DNA of 64,000 bases from UBA6522 sp965237785 (GCA_965237785.1 OZ250159.1:1612001-1676000); one strand, 5' to 3'; counted from the first letter of the stretch, positions 52,678-62,212 are shown. Translations and numbers: made by a program. Notes: a model not told the origin generated them from the sequence alone.

Positions 52678-54626
52678 CGATGCGGGCTTGTTGCGTTGCT
52701 CTCGTACGTGCCTGATCCCGGGCCAGGCAGTTCGTCGCTGCGTGGTCCCGTGTAGCGCCCGACATGCAGGCCGGTGTCGCTGTCCGCCCAGTAAATCAGT
52801 CCATCCTTGAAGACCGGGTAGGTTCTGGCAATGCTGTGCGGCACGGTAATGGCGTGGCCCACCTCGCGAGGCATATAGGGGTTGGAGATATCGATCGCCC
52901 TTATCCCGTGGCCGTACCAACTGTTGAATACCAGATTCCGAAATACCGTCGGATTGTGGTTTTGTTGATTTACGCGGCGTCGCGGCTCGCCATTGGGTTC
53001 GGTGTTGGCCTGGTCCAGACACTCCCCGATCTGGTTGTCCGGAATCGCGAACGCGCCGATCATCGTCGGCGTGGCTTCGACTTCTACGGAGACCATTCGC
53101 GCGTGCATCAGCGGACACCCGAAGTTCTCGTCCGTGAGCCACACGTAGGCCGGCCGATTCCGGTCGTTTCCGCGCACCCGGGCCGGACGATCGGGCACGA
53201 ATACGGCGCTGTGAATTCCGGTCGGCAGGGAATTGTTGGGCGGGTGTACGTCGATACGTGAACGAGTCAGCAGCACGAGATAGCGCGCCGCCTTGGCCGC
53301 TGCCGGCGCGTCGGAGTCGAGAAATGCCTGCAGACCCGGGTCATCGCTGACAACCATATGCAAGCAGTCATCTGTAAGGGAGGAAAGCATGCCGGCATCG
53401 ATCGCGCCATTGATTGATACGATCGTCGAGCGTTGATTGCAGTCTGCCGTCCCGGCGCCAAGTTGTGCATCGGTGTGGCTCGCGATCGCCTCCGAGTTGA
53501 GCACGTAGAACCCGGCGTTGCCGCCTGCGACGTAGACACGCTCACCGTCATCCGTGACCGAAAGCGAGTGCAGCATATTGTTTTGCCGGTTCTGAAAATT
53601 TCCGGCCTGTTCCGAGAGGTTGTTCAGGTGACTGAAGTCGGCAAACCTGCCGTCCGCAAACAGTCCGGTCTCATCGGGACGCTCATTGATCGGCGGGCCA
53701 CCGACTTCCTGCAAACTGAAACCTGCGAGCATGCGCGGCGACTCGAGCACCTCGCCGGTCGCCTCGTCCGTGAGCGCCAGTACGATGGCATCCGGAATTC
53801 GCAGCGACGGATTCTCGGGATCGGGTAACCCTCCCCCGGCGAACATGGCCACGTAGACCAGCACTCGGCTGGAATTGGCCGGGTCATGCCAGAGATAGAA
53901 CTCGTGAGAAGGGCCGGCGAAGTCGTGAACCTCGCTCTTGCGCAGCGGCAGACAAGTCTCCATGTCGATCTCGAACGTCTCCATGCGCCCGATCGTCCTG
54001 GTCCCGGCGTTGCGCACGAGGAGCATGCGGTCCGCATCGCTTGCGTCGGTGTAGACCAGCGCGCGCAGTTCACGATCGTCGAATCCCTCGTTTCCGAGGC
54101 TCATGGCCGGCAGATTGCCCACCTTGACCGGCGGCATGGTTTCAGGATCCGGCTGAATCCGGAATATGTCGATATCGCGGATGACGCCGGGGCCGTTACG
54201 GTGCCCGACGAAGACGCAATCGCCCGCGATACCCAGACCCCGCCCGTCGCCGGCGCCGTCGAGATCGCCGCCGCGCCATGCGCCCGTGCCGGGATCGCGT
54301 TCCGACGGCACCGTAATCACCCAATGAAGGTGCTCGAAGTTTCGAAACAGGTGAAGGTCCTTCTCGATACGGGAAAAACCTTCCCGAGCCTCCTCCTCCG
54401 ACGAGAACGGATCGACCTGCCCGCGCTGGCCCACACGTATGGACGGCATTTCACCGATCGGGGTGTCGAAGGTACTCGGCTGACATCCCGCCGGGTCGTC
54501 GGAATAGTCGACGCATTGCGCGTTCGCCGTCTCAAGCCCGGCCAGCGCCACAAGAACGCAGGCGAGCGGCAGCATGACTCTATTGCGGAACAGCGGGCTG
54601 CACGTTGTGATGTAAGGCGCCTCCAT
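52674..54626 (-). CDS. Exported LVIVD-like beta-propeller protein
   Basis: About 650 residues. The start at 54626 (MEAPYI) has GAGAGGAGTG upstream; a signal peptide ends TANAQ. The mature protein is rich in propeller-type blades with LVIVD-like motifs (GVIRDIDIFRI, RVYVAGGNAGFYVLNSEA, HGIRAIDISNPYMPREVGHAI, YWADSDTGLHVGRY). Several cysteine pairs suggest disulfides. Probably extracytoplasmic and non-catalytic. First gene of a minus-strand operon: LVIVD protein, metal-binding protein, cytochrome, subunit 3, GMC oxidoreductase, cupin. Confidence 0.8.
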   Translation of the reverse strand: MEAPYITTCSPLFRNRVMLPLACVLVALAGLETANAQCVDYSDDPAGCQPSTFDTPIGEMPSIRVGQRGQVDPFSSEEEAREGFSRIEKDLHLFRNFEHLHWVITVPSERDPGTGAWRGGDLDGAGDGRGLGIAGDCVFVGHRNGPGVIRDIDIFRIQPDPETMPPVKVGNLPAMSLGNEGFDDRELRALVYTDASDADRMLLVRNAGTRTIGRMETFEIDMETCLPLRKSEVHDFAGPSHEFYLWHDPANSSRVLVYVAMFAGGGLPDPENPSLRIPDAIVLALTDEATGEVLESPRMLAGFSLQEVGGPPINERPDETGLFADGRFADFSHLNNLSEQAGNFQNRQNNMLHSLSVTDDGERVYVAGGNAGFYVLNSEAIASHTDAQLGAGTADCNQRSTIVSINGAIDAGMLSSLTDDCLHMVVSDDPGLQAFLDSDAPAAAKAARYLVLLTRSRIDVHPPNNSLPTGIHSAVFVPDRPARVRGNDRNRPAYVWLTDENFGCPLMHARMVSVEVEATPTMIGAFAIPDNQIGECLDQANTEPNGEPRRRVNQQNHNPTVFRNLVFNSWYGHGIRAIDISNPYMPREVGHAITVPHSIARTYPVFKDGLIYWADSDTGLHVGRYTGPRSDELPGPGSGTYESNATSPHR

Positions 54627-54791
54627 CCGGTCACTCCTCTCGAACATCTACCCTCGACGGATATTAGCGGATATTCGGGACCCTTTAGCCCGGGTATCTC
54701 GCCTGATCAGCCGGGCCATGGCGAAAATCGGTAGAATGGGGCGGTGAGAAGGCTCGGGGGAGCCGAGATGGAATCCATTCAGGAGAGCACG

Positions 54792-55164
54792 ATGAGGTAT
54801 CAGATGCCCAATTCTCGCGATCGTTTTCGCGAGCGCCTTGACAGTATCCGCCTGGGCGCACCACTCCCAGGGCAACTACCAGATGACGGAATACACCGAT
54901 TTGACGGGCACGGTTACGCAGGTTCATTTCAGAAACCCGCATTCCTGGTTCTACGTCGAAGTCATGGACGCGACCGGCGAACCGGCAATTTGGGTGCTGG
55001 AATCGAAGAACCCCGCCGCGCTCGCTCAACTTGGGATCACCGAGGACAACATCAAGGTGGGCGATGCTATATCTGCGCGCTGCCATCGACTCAGAGACGG
55101 TTCCAAGGGATGTCTGCTCGGTTTTCTGACGTCGGCAGATGGCGTCGAGAGAGAGTGGGACTGA
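54792..55164 (+). pseudogene. DUF6152 protein with a frameshift in the signal peptide
   Basis: The mature part is intact: SAWAHHSQGNYQMTEYTDLTG, TVTQVHFRNPHSWFYVEVMDATGEPAIWVLESKNPAALAQLGITEDNIKVGD. The signal peptide (ILAIVFASALTVSAWA) reads in the same frame, but the only ATG with a ribosome site (54792, AGGAG seven bases before) is in another frame, a single base off within the next 25 bases. Either the start is a TTG at 54838 inside the signal, or one base is lost or miscalled. No partner-family gene is directly next to it; the exported protein at 55202 follows. Confidence 0.7.
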
Positions 55165-55201
55165 TCGTCGCCCAATTGGATAAGCTGAGGGGGATACGAC
55201 C

Positions 55202-55834
55202 ATGCGTTGCCTTCGACCGCTGACCGCGGTCTCCATCCTGTGTATCGCCGGCCCGGCTCTCGCGCAGGACTGGGTCAAATTCACCAGCGAACTGGATCGA
55301 TTCGCCATCGATTTCCCGAGTGGTGAGGTCGCGATGATCGAGACGACCTACGACTCGGAGTATGGCGCCGTTTTCCCCTCGCGCATCCACTCCTACGAGG
55401 ACGATGGCGGCCGCTATTCCGTCACTGTGGTCGACTTCACGGACGCCGACAGAATACACGCCGAGCGTAACAACAAGACTTCCGCGGACGACGGGTCGCT
55501 CTACTGGGCGGTCGATGTGCTCGGATCGATTGCGTATGCCGCGTGGAATATCCGCAAGAGAGGCGGTGAGGTCACGTACGATGCGTGGCACTACATTCAG
55601 CGCGTCGAAGGGCACCAACTGCAGATCACCAACGACGATCGGTCCCGCACCTACGCGGGGATCTATCTGCACGAAACCCGCCTCTATATTCTGGAGGCGA
55701 CCGTGCCGGCGGGCTCTCCGCCCCCGGTCATCTTTCAGCAATCATTGACCTTGCTGAACGACGAGGGCAATACCTTCAACTATCAGTATATTCATTCCCC
55801 CCGGCTGAGGATCTCCGGGGGATGTACGCCTTAG
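55202..55834 (+). CDS. Exported hypothetical protein
   Basis: 210 residues, not recognised. ATG follows GAGGGGG; signal peptide ends GPALAQ. The mature part is a beta-rich domain: WVKFTSELDRFAIDFPSGEVAM, HSYEDDGGRYSVTVVDF, AYAAWNIRKRGGEVTYDAWHYIQRVEGHQLQITN, RTYAGIYLHETRLYILEATVPAGSPPP. The pattern of strands with a late LYILEAT segment is reminiscent of PsbP/Mog1-like or lipocalin-type sensors, but this is only a fold guess. It starts 37 bases after a DUF6152 gene and is probably co-transcribed. Confidence 0.75.
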   Translation: MRCLRPLTAVSILCIAGPALAQDWVKFTSELDRFAIDFPSGEVAMIETTYDSEYGAVFPSRIHSYEDDGGRYSVTVVDFTDADRIHAERNNKTSADDGSLYWAVDVLGSIAYAAWNIRKRGGEVTYDAWHYIQRVEGHQLQITNDDRSRTYAGIYLHETRLYILEATVPAGSPPPVIFQQSLTLLNDEGNTFNYQYIHSPRLRISGGCTP

Positions 55835-55904
55835 GGCCTGTTACCGCTATCCGAGATAGCTCTGCCGAGTCCAGGTCCGGCAAGGCGGAGCGAGCGCAGT
55901 GCGG

Positions 55905-57418
55905 TCACTCCCCGTCGGGCACCAGCATCCGGATCATTCCGTCCTGACGCGACGTGAGGAACAGCTCGCCGTCCCGGCTGCGGCTCAAATGCAGATCGGC
56001 GCGCGTCGCGTCCGCACCGTTGGCGCGCTCGATGAGCTCGCGAAAGGAAACATACACCCGGTTGCCGCTCGCGTCGCGAACATAGAGCTGAATCTCCTCG
56101 ACCGGCGCCACCGTACCGGGAACGCCGTCATCGGCGGCCTTTATCGCCGCAAGGTCGGCCGCGAAGAGCCGCCCGCGCACCAGGTCGCCGAACACGAACT
56201 TGCCGCGCAGCGCCTCGATGCGTCCGTGGTAGGCGAAGCCGCCGCTGATCGCCCGCCCCTCGTTGTGGTCATAGATCGCGACGGGATAGATGAATTCGTC
56301 CTCGGTCCGCCCGTCGAGGACATGTCCGCCGGTAGCTCGAAAAGCTGGTTCAGCGCGCCGCCGGGGCGTGTCATGCCGTTCTCCCAGTAGCCTTCGCGGG
56401 GCATCCAGCCGTAATTGCCGCCCGCGTGCACGATGTTGACCTCCTCGATGTGGTTCATGCCGATATCCATGGCGAACATCGTCCCGTCGGTCAGGTCCCA
56501 CGACAGGCGGTGGGCGTTACGAAAACCGTAGGCATAGATCTCGCCGAGCGTTTCGGGGTCGCCATCGGCTGCGAACGGGTTGATCGCGGGAATCGTGTAA
56601 TCGCCGAGTCCCTTTGTTCCGTCCGATTCCGAAGGAGTGCGTGGATCGATTCGCAGGATGGCGGTGATGACCGAGTCCAGGCGCTGTGTCTGGCCGGGAT
56701 TTTCGGAGTTCGGTCCCGATCCGTTGCTGAACCCGAGATCGCTGCCGCTGGTATACAGCAGCCCGTAATCGGGATCGCCGGGCTCGGACGTCGGGTTGAA
56801 CCCGACGTAACCGAAGGGGTGCGACATGTTGGCGGTCACGTGGGCGACGCGCAGCAGTTCGCGCCGTATGCCATCGAAAACGTTCGCGGCGGGGTCGTTC
56901 GCGCGCCACTCGGTGATGACGTTGTGGTGAGTGACGTCGGCTTCGGTGTAACCGGGCGGTATGAAGTCGAGCGTTCCCCGGCTAGCGAACGCGCGCTCGC
57001 CGTGCACGGTATAGAACAGCCCGTTTTGGGCAAACTCCGGGTGGAAACCGAAACCGATAAAGCCGCTTTCGAGCCGGTTGTAGATCGTGTTCGGGAACGC
57101 CGCGGCGAAGTCCGCATAAACCGTAGGCGCGGAGTCGTCATGCAGCAGATACAGGAAACCGCGTTGGTCGTTGGCAAAGCGGCGCCCATCCGGCAGGTCG
57201 CGAACGAAGCTGACGCGCGCCCAGCCGGCCGGGTTCACATCCTGATCGGCGTGAAGCCGTCCCAATGTCCGGGGGAGGCGCACGACATCGCGAATCTGCA
57301 CCATCAGGCCTCGTTTCTCGATTGGGGCCGGCAGCGGGTCGGTGATTTGTGCGTGAACGGCGCGCGCCGGCAAGAGCGCGAGCAACACGATCACGCCAAG
57401 CGGGATTCGTATGTGCAT
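55905..57418 (-). pseudogene. PQQ-dependent glucose/sorbosone dehydrogenase-like protein, one frameshift
   Basis: Exported six-bladed propeller enzyme. The first frame gives a signal peptide ending VHAQ and blades with DLPDGRRFANDQRGFLYLLHD, FIGFGFHPEFAQNGLFYTVHGER, ADVTHHNVITEWRAND, GYGFRNAH-type motif (YAYGFRNAHRLSWD) and MDIGMNHIEEVNIVHAGGNYGW, all typical of the family. Near 56338 it shifts; the other frame continues GHVLDGRTEDEFIYPVAIYDHNEGRAISGGFAYHG, LRGKFVFGDLVRGRLFAADL to the end at 55905. With a single base corrected the protein is complete at about 500 residues, so the gene could be real and active. Confidence 0.83.
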
Positions 57419-57993
57419 GGTGAACCTCCTGATTTGTTCTTGCGCCCTCCGGGAGTCCGGTCATGAGAGGCAGCTTTCTGTGGGATTTTACCTGACTCAA
57501 GGGATCGTTGGACGGTTCGTGCCAAGCTGGATGTAGAACCGGCTCCGTGCTTTCAAGTGCTGCAATCCGCTCCAGAAGAACGTCACGATCGTCAGTTACC
57601 AACTTCAACCGACGCTGCTTCTGCGGGGTTTAGGTGGCACCGGAGCAAGGGGTCTGAAATTCTTGAACTCGACCGGGAACGCCAACCGAGTCTTGGCGGT
57701 GTCGTATTCCTCCAAACAAGGCGTAACAAGGTCGGCTGCAAGCCACGGCAGCCGGACGCAATAGTTTTGCACGAACCGATAACCGCTTCCCCCGTTCTTC
57801 GGCCATAATCGGTCGCGCAAATAACTTTCGGGGACCCGGGTAGGGTCATCGCCGAACAAAAGAGCCGATTACCGGTTCACGGCATCGCTTCCCAAGGGCT
57901 TGTCCAATAAGCGCGGCCTCACCCCTTTGAGAGACGTTTGCGAACGCTCGGCATGCTCTAGCCGGGCTTTCTTCAAACCAATGGAGACAAGTG
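57419..57993. other. Intergenic region, no supported gene
   Basis: About 575 bases between the sugar dehydrogenase and the subtilisin gene. A minus-strand open frame at 57605-57859 (MFGDDPTRVPESYLRDRLW and on) has protein-like composition, but no ribosome site or family match that I recognise. It may be the remnant of an older gene. Confidence 0.5.
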
Positions 57994-60624
57994 ATGTCAT
58001 TGAAGCGACTTTTTCCCCTAGCCACGCTGTTCTCAGGTGTTGCCGTGGTCATTCCCACTGGAGCCCAGGAGCTGGCAATTCGGGCAACCCTTGTCGATGA
58101 CGATCCGGTTCTGGTGTTTCCTTCCGCAAAGGCTGCGTTATCGGGCGTATCTTCAATGGAAGGCGTGGATATTTCGATATCCGAAGCGGGGGGTGTACTC
58201 AGTTACCGAGCAACCATCGGAGATCGTACCTATACGGCGCATTCCGATGCCACCGGTTTGCCGAGGTGGTTTGCCTTCAGTCCCGCACGTCAACGCTTCG
58301 AGGCGATCTCCCCGACCGTCCGGGTAGAGCTCGTGGATAACTCGAGTCTCGATCCATTGATCATTGAACTGGGCGCAATGCACGGCAAAGCCTATCCTGC
58401 CCTGGGATTCGCCCTGATTCACCTTGATCGGGAGACCAATCCCGTCGATGTCATCGATCGGCTGGCCGCCGATCCGCGTGTGATCGAAGCGAGTCTGCAG
58501 TTCGAGCAAGCCATGAGCAGGCCGATCCCTGTGCCGATGAACGGGGCAGGTTCACCGGTAGCGTCGAATGCACCCCCTTTCGCTGCGACCGCGAAGGACT
58601 CCCTAACCTCCTATCTCGCTGTCGTATTGGAGGGAGGATACAGCGAATCCGGTGGCGACCCACTGGTGATTACAGCCACCATCTACAATCTTGGACTTCT
58701 CCGGTCGGAGGCGACCTATCTCCGAATCGTCATTGACGAATCGGGTCCGAGAGAACCGTGGCTGCAAGAGACCCGCATCATCCCGAACATTGATGGGAAA
58801 AGTTCCTATCAAATGGAGATTCCGATCACCCTCAGCTTTCTGAATCCTGACCGAACGTACTATGTGTTTGCGCAAGTTCGAGAGGATGGCGAGTACCGGA
58901 CGAAGGCTGAAACAGGGTTCTCGTTGGACAATCTCATACGAGTCCAGCACACGTGTATAGAGCCGGGTCGGGGTTCCGCATCCAATATGACAGACCCGCT
59001 TCAATCGTATCAATGGCATCTGGAGAACACAGGACAAACGTCATTCGCGGACAACGGCGGTGTGGCCGATGAGGATCTGCGGATGGACGACGTTCTGAAC
59101 GACGGACCCACCGGCAAGGGTGTGCGAGTCGCGATCGTCGATACCGGAATGGAAATATGCCATCCCGATTTGAGGAACAACATTGAGGCCAACGCGTCCT
59201 ACAACTTCAATGCGGACCTGTTCGGGTCGGCTTCGCCGTGGTGGTTCACGGCGGAGGTAACCGATCCGTTCAACTTCGAATCCACGGGCGATCACGGCAC
59301 AAGCGTCGCCGGCGTGATCGCGGCGGCGGCGAACAACGGGATCGGTGGGCGCGGTGTCGCTGCCGATGCATTGCTTCGAGGCTACAACTTTCTTTCGGTG
59401 CAGTCGTCCATCGCCTACTACAGTTCGCTGGGCGCAAGCTCGATTGCACCGAACTCGACGGATGTCGATATCTTCAACATGAGTTTCGGTGGAATACTCA
59501 GCTTTCCGCGGAATGCCTCGGCGGACGACGAATCCCTGTTCGCCCATGGTGTGCGGAGCTTGCGGTCCGGACTGGGCGCCATCTATGTCAAGGCTGCAGG
59601 CAACGGATTCGGGTCCTGCGTTTCCATAGAACGACCCGTAAACGCGCAAATCGGTTGCCGCTCCTCCATCGGAAGTCCCACCAGCAACCTGCCGTACGTG
59701 ATCGTCGTGGGGGGATTCAATGCAGATGGAGAGAGGTCGAGTTATTCGAGCTCGGGAGCGAATCTGTGGATCAGCGCCCCCGCGGGCGAGTACGGCTACG
59801 ACAAGCCGGCGCTGGTGACGACAGACCCGATCGGGCTGCTTCGAGGCGATACCGGTGGTGTATCGGCCGACTCCGAAGTCGAGCAAACGGTGAACCCGGA
59901 CGGCGACTATACGGAAAACTTCAATGGCACCTCGGGCGCGACACCAAGTGTATCCGGGTCCATCGCGGTACTGCTCGAAGCGGAGCCGGAACTGACCTGG
60001 CGCGATGTCAAGCACGTGCTGGCGAAGACCGCACGCCGAATCGATCCCGATCGTGCGGCCGTTGAGGAGCGTTTCGGTTTCCGTGCCCGCACGTTGCAGA
60101 CGGCCTGGGTCGTGAATTCGGCGGGATACGGATTTCACAACTGGTACGGGTTCGGCGCACTCGATCTGGATGCCGCGGTGGAACTTGTTGAGACTTACGA
60201 ACCGGACTCCCTGGGAACGTTTCGGCAATCGGGCTGGTTCAACTACAGCAACCAAGTCGACATACCCGACGATGATGGTGGCGGTGCGAGCCAGACACTC
60301 ACGGTGAGTGGCCTGTCCGAGTCGGTAAATGTCGAGGCCGTGATCCTGGAATTGGACATCAATCATCCATTTCCAAACGATCTGGGAATTGATCTTGTCT
60401 CTCCGCAAGGGACGCGAAGCGTATTGAATCCGGCGTTCAACGAAACGTTGGCCATCGACATGCGTGGCCAATCACAGCTCAGGTGGCGGCTCCTGAGCAA
60501 CGCCTTCTACGGTGAGGACCCGAGCGGCGCATGGAAAATTGAAGTGTATGACGCCGCGGATGGCGATACGGGCCGGCTCAATTCCTGGCGTCTGCGGTTC
60601 TACTACGGCGAACACCCCGAGTAG
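57994..60624 (+). CDS. Subtilisin-like (S8) serine protease with P domain, exported
   Basis: About 876 residues. ATG at 57994 follows GGAGACAAGTG; signal peptide ends TGAQ. A long N-terminal region (to about 330) of propeptide and beta domain precedes the S8 catalytic domain with Asp383 (AIVDTGME), His434 (GDHGTSVAG), oxyanion Asn537 (AAGNG) and Ser647 (NGTSGATPSVSG). The last 130 residues form a proprotein-convertase P domain (LDINHPFPNDLGIDLVSPQGTR, NAFYGEDPSGAWKIEVYDAADGDTGRLNSW). This architecture is found in secreted proteases of aquatic bacteria. All catalytic residues are present and there is no frameshift. Converges with the mobile mystery B gene, whose last 47 bases overlap its 3-prime end. 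Confidence 0.93.
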   Translation: MSLKRLFPLATLFSGVAVVIPTGAQELAIRATLVDDDPVLVFPSAKAALSGVSSMEGVDISISEAGGVLSYRATIGDRTYTAHSDATGLPRWFAFSPARQRFEAISPTVRVELVDNSSLDPLIIELGAMHGKAYPALGFALIHLDRETNPVDVIDRLAADPRVIEASLQFEQAMSRPIPVPMNGAGSPVASNAPPFAATAKDSLTSYLAVVLEGGYSESGGDPLVITATIYNLGLLRSEATYLRIVIDESGPREPWLQETRIIPNIDGKSSYQMEIPITLSFLNPDRTYYVFAQVREDGEYRTKAETGFSLDNLIRVQHTCIEPGRGSASNMTDPLQSYQWHLENTGQTSFADNGGVADEDLRMDDVLNDGPTGKGVRVAIVDTGMEICHPDLRNNIEANASYNFNADLFGSASPWWFTAEVTDPFNFESTGDHGTSVAGVIAAAANNGIGGRGVAADALLRGYNFLSVQSSIAYYSSLGASSIAPNSTDVDIFNMSFGGILSFPRNASADDESLFAHGVRSLRSGLGAIYVKAAGNGFGSCVSIERPVNAQIGCRSSIGSPTSNLPYVIVVGGFNADGERSSYSSSGANLWISAPAGEYGYDKPALVTTDPIGLLRGDTGGVSADSEVEQTVNPDGDYTENFNGTSGATPSVSGSIAVLLEAEPELTWRDVKHVLAKTARRIDPDRAAVEERFGFRARTLQTAWVVNSAGYGFHNWYGFGALDLDAAVELVETYEPDSLGTFRQSGWFNYSNQVDIPDDDGGGASQTLTVSGLSESVNVEAVILELDINHPFPNDLGIDLVSPQGTRSVLNPAFNETLAIDMRGQSQLRWRLLSNAFYGEDPSGAWKIEVYDAADGDTGRLNSWRLRFYYGEHPE

Positions 60625-61240
60625 ATTCGGCCGAATCCGCTTCTGCGCCCCCGCCCGCGAAAGCCGACAGCGCCCCGAAATCGCCCCCGTCGGCGCGTCT
60701 CAGGGCATCCAGGTAGGCACGGCGGCGCGCATTGTCCCGCTGCAGGTCGTACCCGCTCGCCCACTCGATAGGCGGGCGGTCGAAATAGCGCTTCAGAAAC
60801 TCGTCCGCGGCAATGCGTGCGTGCCGTCCGTTGCCGTTCGGGAACGGATGGATCTGCACCATCCGATGATGAAACCGCACCGCGGCCTCCACCGCCGGGT
60901 ACACGTCCTGCTCGCACCAGGTACGGGCGTCGTCCAGCAGCAGGCGCAACTGTACGGCGATCTCTTGTGGGGCGACGCCGATATTCGTCTCGCGTAACCG
61001 GTAAGTTCCCGCCCACGCCCACACTTCCCCGAACAGCTCCCGGTGAAGCCTGCGCACGAATACGTCGTCCAGGATGTCCCCTCCACGGGTTCGCGCGAGC
61101 CAGCGCAGGCCCTGCGCAACGTTTGCCTGTTCCACCTCATCCAGCAGCCCACGCGTGGTCACGTGGCGTAGCCTGAGCCCGCGCAGATCGTCCGGAGTCA
61201 GCGGCGTGGCGCCGCGCGGATCCTCGCGCCTATCCGTCAT
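60578..61240 (-). CDS. Mobile mystery protein B, Fic domain
   Basis: 220 residues, presumed effector of a two-gene module. Fic domains transfer AMP or other nucleotide groups to proteins. The catalytic motif, residues 131-142, reads HPFPNGNGRHAR, with His131 as base; where most Fic enzymes have Asp or Glu before GNGR there is Asn. Other family features: LLDEVEQANVAQGLRWL, DDVFVRRLHRELFGEVWAWAGTYR and the REINIGV-like segment RETNIGV. The ATG at 61240 overlaps the end of gene A by 11 bases. The pair probably acts as a toxin-antitoxin or regulatory module; this remains unproven in the literature I know. Confidence 0.9.
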   Translation of the reverse strand: MTDRREDPRGATPLTPDDLRGLRLRHVTTRGLLDEVEQANVAQGLRWLARTRGGDILDDVFVRRLHRELFGEVWAWAGTYRLRETNIGVAPQEIAVQLRLLLDDARTWCEQDVYPAVEAAVRFHHRMVQIHPFPNGNGRHARIAADEFLKRYFDRPPIEWASGYDLQRDNARRRAYLDALRRADGGDFGALSAFAGGGAEADSAESTRGVRRSRTADARN

Positions 61241-61697
61241 CCCACAGCTCGGGCTTCCGTTCGCGCTCAAGTTCCCATGCCAGATCATCGATCTGCTCGT
61301 CGATGAGCGGCTCCGGCAGCGACTGCTTCTCGAGCGCCATGTGCGAACCGGCCCGCCGGATAAGGCGTTTCGCCTTCTCGCGCGCCCGCCGACGCAGTTG
61401 CCCGCCCACGCTGCCCTCTGCCGGAACGATGGCATAGACCAGCCGTGCGTCCATTGCGGCGGCGAGTTTCTCCAGCTGCCGGATCGTGATGCCGCCCTGT
61501 AGTTCCTTCCGTTCGGCTTGGTAGACAGCCGCTTTGGTGATCCCGGCGCGTTCGGCGACCTGCCGCGCGGACATGCCCAGTGCCTTGCGCACGGTCGCGA
61601 GACACCCTTCCGGCGGCCTGCCCAGGCCGGCGGCCTTCTCAGCCGCGCCGTCCACGATCCGCGCATACTGCCGGGAAACGGTTTGTTTCACGCTCAT
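61230..61697 (-). CDS. Mobile mystery protein A, HTH regulator
   Basis: 155 residues. The ATG at 61697 (MSVKQTVSRQYARIVDGAAE) is preferred to one 20 codons upstream, which lies in AT-rich promoter DNA. The helix-turn-helix (VRKALGMSARQVAERAGITKAAVYQAERKE) and the conserved block ITIRQLEKLAAAMDARLVYAIVP identify mobile mystery protein A. The C-terminal helices (PLIDEQIDDLAWELERERKPELW) are also typical. It is likely to repress its own promoter just upstream and to control protein B by translational coupling. Confidence 0.92.
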   Translation of the reverse strand: MSVKQTVSRQYARIVDGAAEKAAGLGRPPEGCLATVRKALGMSARQVAERAGITKAAVYQAERKELQGGITIRQLEKLAAAMDARLVYAIVPAEGSVGGQLRRRAREKAKRLIRRAGSHMALEKQSLPEPLIDEQIDDLAWELERERKPELWDDG

Positions 61698-61734
61698 GAG
61701 GGTATTAATCAATTGCCTTAAAACACAATAAGTA

Positions 61735-61762
61735 TATATAACAATATGTTTCATCACAACAA
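61735..61762 (-). promoter_or_regulatory. Candidate promoter of the mobile mystery A/B pair
   Basis: On the minus strand TTGTTG (61757-61762) and TATATA (61735-61740) are 16 bases apart, within a sharply AT-rich island in otherwise GC-rich DNA, 38 bases upstream of the gene A start codon. Likely also the operator for protein A. Confidence 0.5.
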
Positions 61763-62100
61763 AATATAATGAATCGATACAATATACGACGTGGTTAGCA
61801 AACTCTTGGGATGTCTTCTTTGAGCGTCGCGTTTGAATTGCGACGCGGTCAGGGACCCTGTCGTCCGGGATAGCGGCCCCGGGGCTTCAAAGCGCCAGAT
61901 CCGCCTCGATCACCTTCGACCTGGACAGCTCCGGCGCTTTGCGCCCGACGCGGTATTGCCAAATTAACTTCTTCAAGCTGGGGAAACCCAATTTCCAGAT
62001 CGTCAGATTGTCGCGACCTGAATCCAGGACGCAAAGGCGCCCTGTCTCAAAGGAGACAAATTCCGATGGGCAACCCGGTCACTTCCCAGTTTGTCGGTGA
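61763..62100. other. Intergenic region without a supported gene
   Basis: AT-rich at its left end, then GC-rich. A short minus-strand frame ending at 61887 (NLTIWKLGFPSLKKLIWQYR, then VIEADLAL) looks protein-like but has no start and no known match; it may be a gene remnant. Confidence 0.45.
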
Positions 62101-62212
62101 CGATTTTCCGGCGTTTACGTCGGTGAGGGGGTGGGTCTGCGGTTCGTGCCCGCGCCCGCACCGAGTCGGGCGGCGCTCGAGGGCCTGGTGCAGACGATCG
62201 CCGAGCGCGCCG
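62101..62212 (+). pseudogene. IS91-family transposase relic, middle part
   Basis: The frame reads GVYVGEGVGLRFVPAPAPSR and then AALEGLVQTIAERA. The D/G-V-Y-V ... LRF ... LVxTIAERV pattern is characteristic of Y2-type IS91-family transposases just before the VGRxLERxGLL helix. It is preceded by a stop and cut off after AERA by an 80-base direct repeat. Confidence 0.65.

Noticed and set aside
57605..57859. Protein-like minus-strand frame
   Set aside because: Composition is plausible but there is no start signal and no recognisable motif; listed only as part of the intergenic region.
59041..60471. A 476-codon minus-strand open frame
   Set aside because: Antisense to the subtilisin catalytic domain, where all triad residues are intact.
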